Source of the DNA: Lachnospiraceae bacterium MD308
GTDB taxonomy: Bacteria > Bacillota > Clostridia > Lachnospirales > Lachnospiraceae
Direction: 5' to 3'
Length of the DNA: 64,000 bases
NCBI GenBank assembly: GCA_000403475.2
Contig: KE159796.1
Span: forward strand, 591,736-655,735
Made by a program: the position numbers and the translations under genes. The notes under the pieces were generated by a model. That model was given only the letters and a program-made list of their open reading frames with translations, ran no database searches and had not been told where the DNA came from. Each line of letters opens with the position of its first letter. Positions within the stretch are counted from its first letter, which is position 1. Of this stretch, positions 61,367 to 64,000 are shown in pieces.

Positions 61367-64000
61367 ATGTATTTAAAATGTATAGAAGTGCAGGGGTTTA
61401 AATCCTTTGCACACAAGTTAAGATTTGATTTCCACAACGGTATTACCGGAATTGTAGGACCGAATGGGAGCGGAAAGAGCAACGTTGCCGATGCGGTGCG
61501 GTGGGTGTTGGGAGAGCAGAGGGTCAAACAGCTCCGCGGCGGGAGTATGCAGGATGTTATATTTTCGGGAACAGAAAACCGCAGGCCTTTAAGCTATGCC
61601 TCTGTAGCTATTACTCTTGATAATTCTGACCATCAATTACCGATTGAATACGAGGAAGTTACTGTAGCGAGAAAATTATACCGTTCCGGTGAAAGTGAAT
61701 ATTTGATCAACGGCGGTGTGTGCAGGCTCAAGGATGTCAATGAGCTGTTCTATGATACAGGTATCGGCAAAGAAGGCTACTCCATTATCGGGCAAGGACA
61801 GATTGATAAGATTCTAAGTGGAAAACCAGAGGAACGCCGGGAACTTTTTGACGAGGCGGCAGGAATCGTGAAGTTTAAGCGGCGGAAGAATATGTCAGTG
61901 AAAAAGCTTGAGGAAGAACGGCAGAATCTTTTGCGTGTGAATGATATACTGGCAGAGCTTGAAAAACAAATGGGCCCTTTAGAAAGGCAGTCAGAGAAAG
62001 CCAGGGAGTTTTTAAAGAAAAAAGAAGAATTAAAGACTTATGACATCAATATGTTCCTCTTAGAGACGGCGCGCATACAAGAGCATATCGGGACTTTGGA
62101 AGGAAAAATTAAGGATACTGCCGCGGAGCTTGAGAATGCCAGCGGACAGTATGAGGGCATGAAGCAGGAATATGAGACTGTGGAGGAACAGGTGGACTTG
62201 ATCGATGAGTCTATTGAGCGCGCGAAGGGGCAGCTGAATGAGACTACCATGCTCAAGCAGCAGCTTGAGAATCAGATTGCTCTTTTGAAGGAACAGATTC
62301 ACAGTGCGCGGATGAATGATGAGCATTATGAGCAGCGGACAGAAACGATAGAAGCTGAGATTGCCGAACGTACAGAAAAGCTTTGTGAATTTGAGAAGGA
62401 ACAGACAGATATTCACGGACAGTTGGGAGAACACAGGCAGTTTGAGAATAAGGCGCGCGAGGAACTGATTGCTGTTCAGACACGCATTGCCACATTTACT
62501 GCAGATATTGAAAAGAATAAGACGGACATCATGGAACTTCTGAATAACCGCGCTTCGACAAAGGCGAAGATACAGAAGTATGATACCATGTTAGAACAGA
62601 TACAGGTAAGAAGAGCGCAGCTTGAACAGCGCATGGCGGAAGCAAAGGAAGAAGCGGACGGACAGGAAGCGCTTCTTTCCGGGTATGAGGAGGAGCTAGA
62701 AGCTATATCCGGGGAGATTATAACTTTGACAGAGCAAAGCCGTCAGTATGAGGAGAGGATTGAAGAGATTCAAAAGATTTTGTCCCGCCAGACGGAGCAG
62801 TTTAGAATCGGGCAGACGGCTTATCACAGGGAGGAGTCAAGGCTGGAATCCCTGAAGAATATCACGGAACGTTACGACGGTTACGGCAACAGCATCCGCA
62901 GGGTTATGGACAGGCGGGATGCAGAAAAAGGGCTTCTCGGAGTTGTTGCGGATATCATAAAGGTAGAGAAGGATTATGAAGTTGCCATAGAGACAGCCTT
63001 AGGGGGTAATATCCAGAATATTGTCACTGCGGATGAGGATACAGCAAAGCGCATGATCGGGTATTTAAAGCAGAATAAATACGGCCGTGCCACATTCCTT
63101 CCCCTCACTGCGCTTAAGACCTACGGGGGACTTTCCAAACCGGAGGCACTCAGGGAGGAAGGGGTTATCGGTACGGCTGACAAGCTTGTGAAGGTGGAGA
63201 AAAGATACGATGAGCTTGTCTTGTATCTTTTGGGACGAACCCTTGTAGTGGACCATATCGACCATGGAATTGCAATAGCGAGAAAGTATCGGCAGTCAAT
63301 CCGAATTGTTACGTTAGAGGGAGAGCTGATCAATCCGGGCGGCTCCATGACCGGAGGGGCATTTAAAAATTCCAGCAATCTGCTTAGCAGACGGCGCGAG
63401 ATTGAGGAATTTGAAAAGACGGTCAGGCAGTTGAAACGCGAGATGGACGAGCTTGAGGCAGAGTCCGAGAAGCTTCGCAGCGAGCGGGCAGGCTATTATG
63501 ACCAGATTGAGACGGTGAAGCAAAAGCTTCAGAAAGCGTATGTGGTTCAGAACACAGCGAAGATGAATATCGAACAGGCGAAGGCGAAAATTAAGGCCGC
63601 ACAGAATACGTCAGTTGATATCAAAGAGGAAGAGCAGCAGATTGAGCAGCAGATATCAGATATTATAGATAATCAGGAGTCCATCAGTGTAGAACTTGAT
63701 ACATCGGAACAGTTAGAGGCAAAGCTGTCTTCAAAGGTTGAAAAAGAACAGGCGCAGCTTGACAGTGAGCGTGAGATTGAGGCGGCGAGGCAGAAAGAGG
63801 CTGAGGAGATGCATCTTGCCTGCGCGGGCCTGGAGCAGAAATATGAATTTATCTCCCAGAATGTGACACGTATCCGTGAAGAGCTTGATAAGTTCCGCGA
63901 AGAAATGAAGGAATTAGAAGAGAATAAGGGCGGCACCTCCAGAGAGATTATGCAGAAGGAGGAGAAGATAGCCGAACTCAGAAAGACGATTGAGGATTCC
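61367..64000 (+). CDS. smc: Chromosome segregation protein SMC, 5' part (runs off the window)
   Basis: 878 codons are visible without a stop. Walker A GPNGSGKSNVADAV is near residue 32, and the signature-like IIGQGQIDKILSGKPEERR is near residue 140. A long coiled coil follows, then the hinge (about residues 510-670, GLLGVVADIIKVEKDYEVAI to NPGGSMTGGAFKN), then the second coiled-coil arm begins. The C-terminal ATPase half lies outside. SMC forms condensin with ScpA and ScpB. Confidence 0.96.
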   Translation, partial: MYLKCIEVQGFKSFAHKLRFDFHNGITGIVGPNGSGKSNVADAVRWVLGEQRVKQLRGGSMQDVIFSGTENRRPLSYASVAITLDNSDHQLPIEYEEVTVARKLYRSGESEYLINGGVCRLKDVNELFYDTGIGKEGYSIIGQGQIDKILSGKPEERRELFDEAAGIVKFKRRKNMSVKKLEEERQNLLRVNDILAELEKQMGPLERQSEKAREFLKKKEELKTYDINMFLLETARIQEHIGTLEGKIKDTAAELENASGQYEGMKQEYETVEEQVDLIDESIERAKGQLNETTMLKQQLENQIALLKEQIHSARMNDEHYEQRTETIEAEIAERTEKLCEFEKEQTDIHGQLGEHRQFENKAREELIAVQTRIATFTADIEKNKTDIMELLNNRASTKAKIQKYDTMLEQIQVRRAQLEQRMAEAKEEADGQEALLSGYEEELEAISGEIITLTEQSRQYEERIEEIQKILSRQTEQFRIGQTAYHREESRLESLKNITERYDGYGNSIRRVMDRRDAEKGLLGVVADIIKVEKDYEVAIETALGGNIQNIVTADEDTAKRMIGYLKQNKYGRATFLPLTALKTYGGLSKPEALREEGVIGTADKLVKVEKRYDELVLYLLGRTLVVDHIDHGIAIARKYRQSIRIVTLEGELINPGGSMTGGAFKNSSNLLSRRREIEEFEKTVRQLKREMDELEAESEKLRSERAGYYDQIETVKQKLQKAYVVQNTAKMNIEQAKAKIKAAQNTSVDIKEEEQQIEQQISDIIDNQESISVELDTSEQLEAKLSSKVEKEQAQLDSEREIEAARQKEAEEMHLACAGLEQKYEFISQNVTRIREELDKFREEMKELEENKGGTSREIMQKEEKIAELRKTIEDS

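Overview
The window looks like a chromosomal segment of a Gram-positive anaerobe of the class Clostridia, most probably a gut Lachnospiraceae. The reasons are strong GGAGG ribosome binding sites, the Firmicutes order yceD-rpmF-plsX-acpP-rnc-smc, tmcAL and pta-ackA nearby, single-subunit IS110 and IS66-type elements, and an anaerobic purine-degradation cluster of the kind described in gut Clostridia. The genus cannot be fixed from the sequence. The first gene (ssnA) and the last (smc) are cut by the window edges.

Region 1 (1-15.6 kb) is a purine catabolism locus: ssnA, ygfK, hydA, yqeB, a fused selenium-dependent xanthine dehydrogenase, a polyferredoxin and yqeC; then a second three-subunit molybdenum hydroxylase (FAD, 2Fe-2S and Mo subunits), a MocA-like cytidylyltransferase and xpt. 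The genes overlap or lie close together and together suggest hydroxylation, reduction and ring opening of purines with labile-selenium Mo enzymes. An AT-rich insert (a DUF4303-like gene and a broken acetyltransferase) splits it.

Region 2 (15.6-24 kb) holds a Fic protein with an operator-like palindrome, tRNA-Leu(CAA), a secreted GH5 glucanase, polA-coaE, a metallo-hydrolase, degV and a flavodoxin-ferredoxin protein. Region 3 (24-37.5 kb) is an accessory, decayed zone. It has a broken AAA ATPase and its partner, an ABC exporter operon in which a 274-bp MITE joins a response-regulator stub to half an ATPase, an S8 protease, an IS110 element with a possible bridge RNA, duplicated two-helix membrane proteins, an XRE regulator, a lipoprotein and a RelBE module.

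Region 4 (37.5-43.8 kb) has tmcAL, mgtE behind a highly structured leader RNA, a HEPN/MNT pair and pta-ackA. Region 5 (43.8-54.6 kb) is an island of five secreted modular proteins built from shared Ig-like, FIVAR-like and Big_2-like modules. Two of them sit behind promoters whose -35/-10 spacer contains a run of 10 or 11 G, and a third has the same promoter with a fixed, G-free spacer. This is the most interesting signal in the window: probable phase-variable surface proteins controlled by promoter-spacer length.

Region 6 (54.7-64 kb) is the conserved yceD-rpmF-plsX-acpP-rnc-smc cluster. It is interrupted between rpmF and plsX by a complete IS66-type element (perfect 16-bp terminal repeats, 8-bp target duplication) and a chemoreceptor with an extracellular CZB-like zinc-binding domain.
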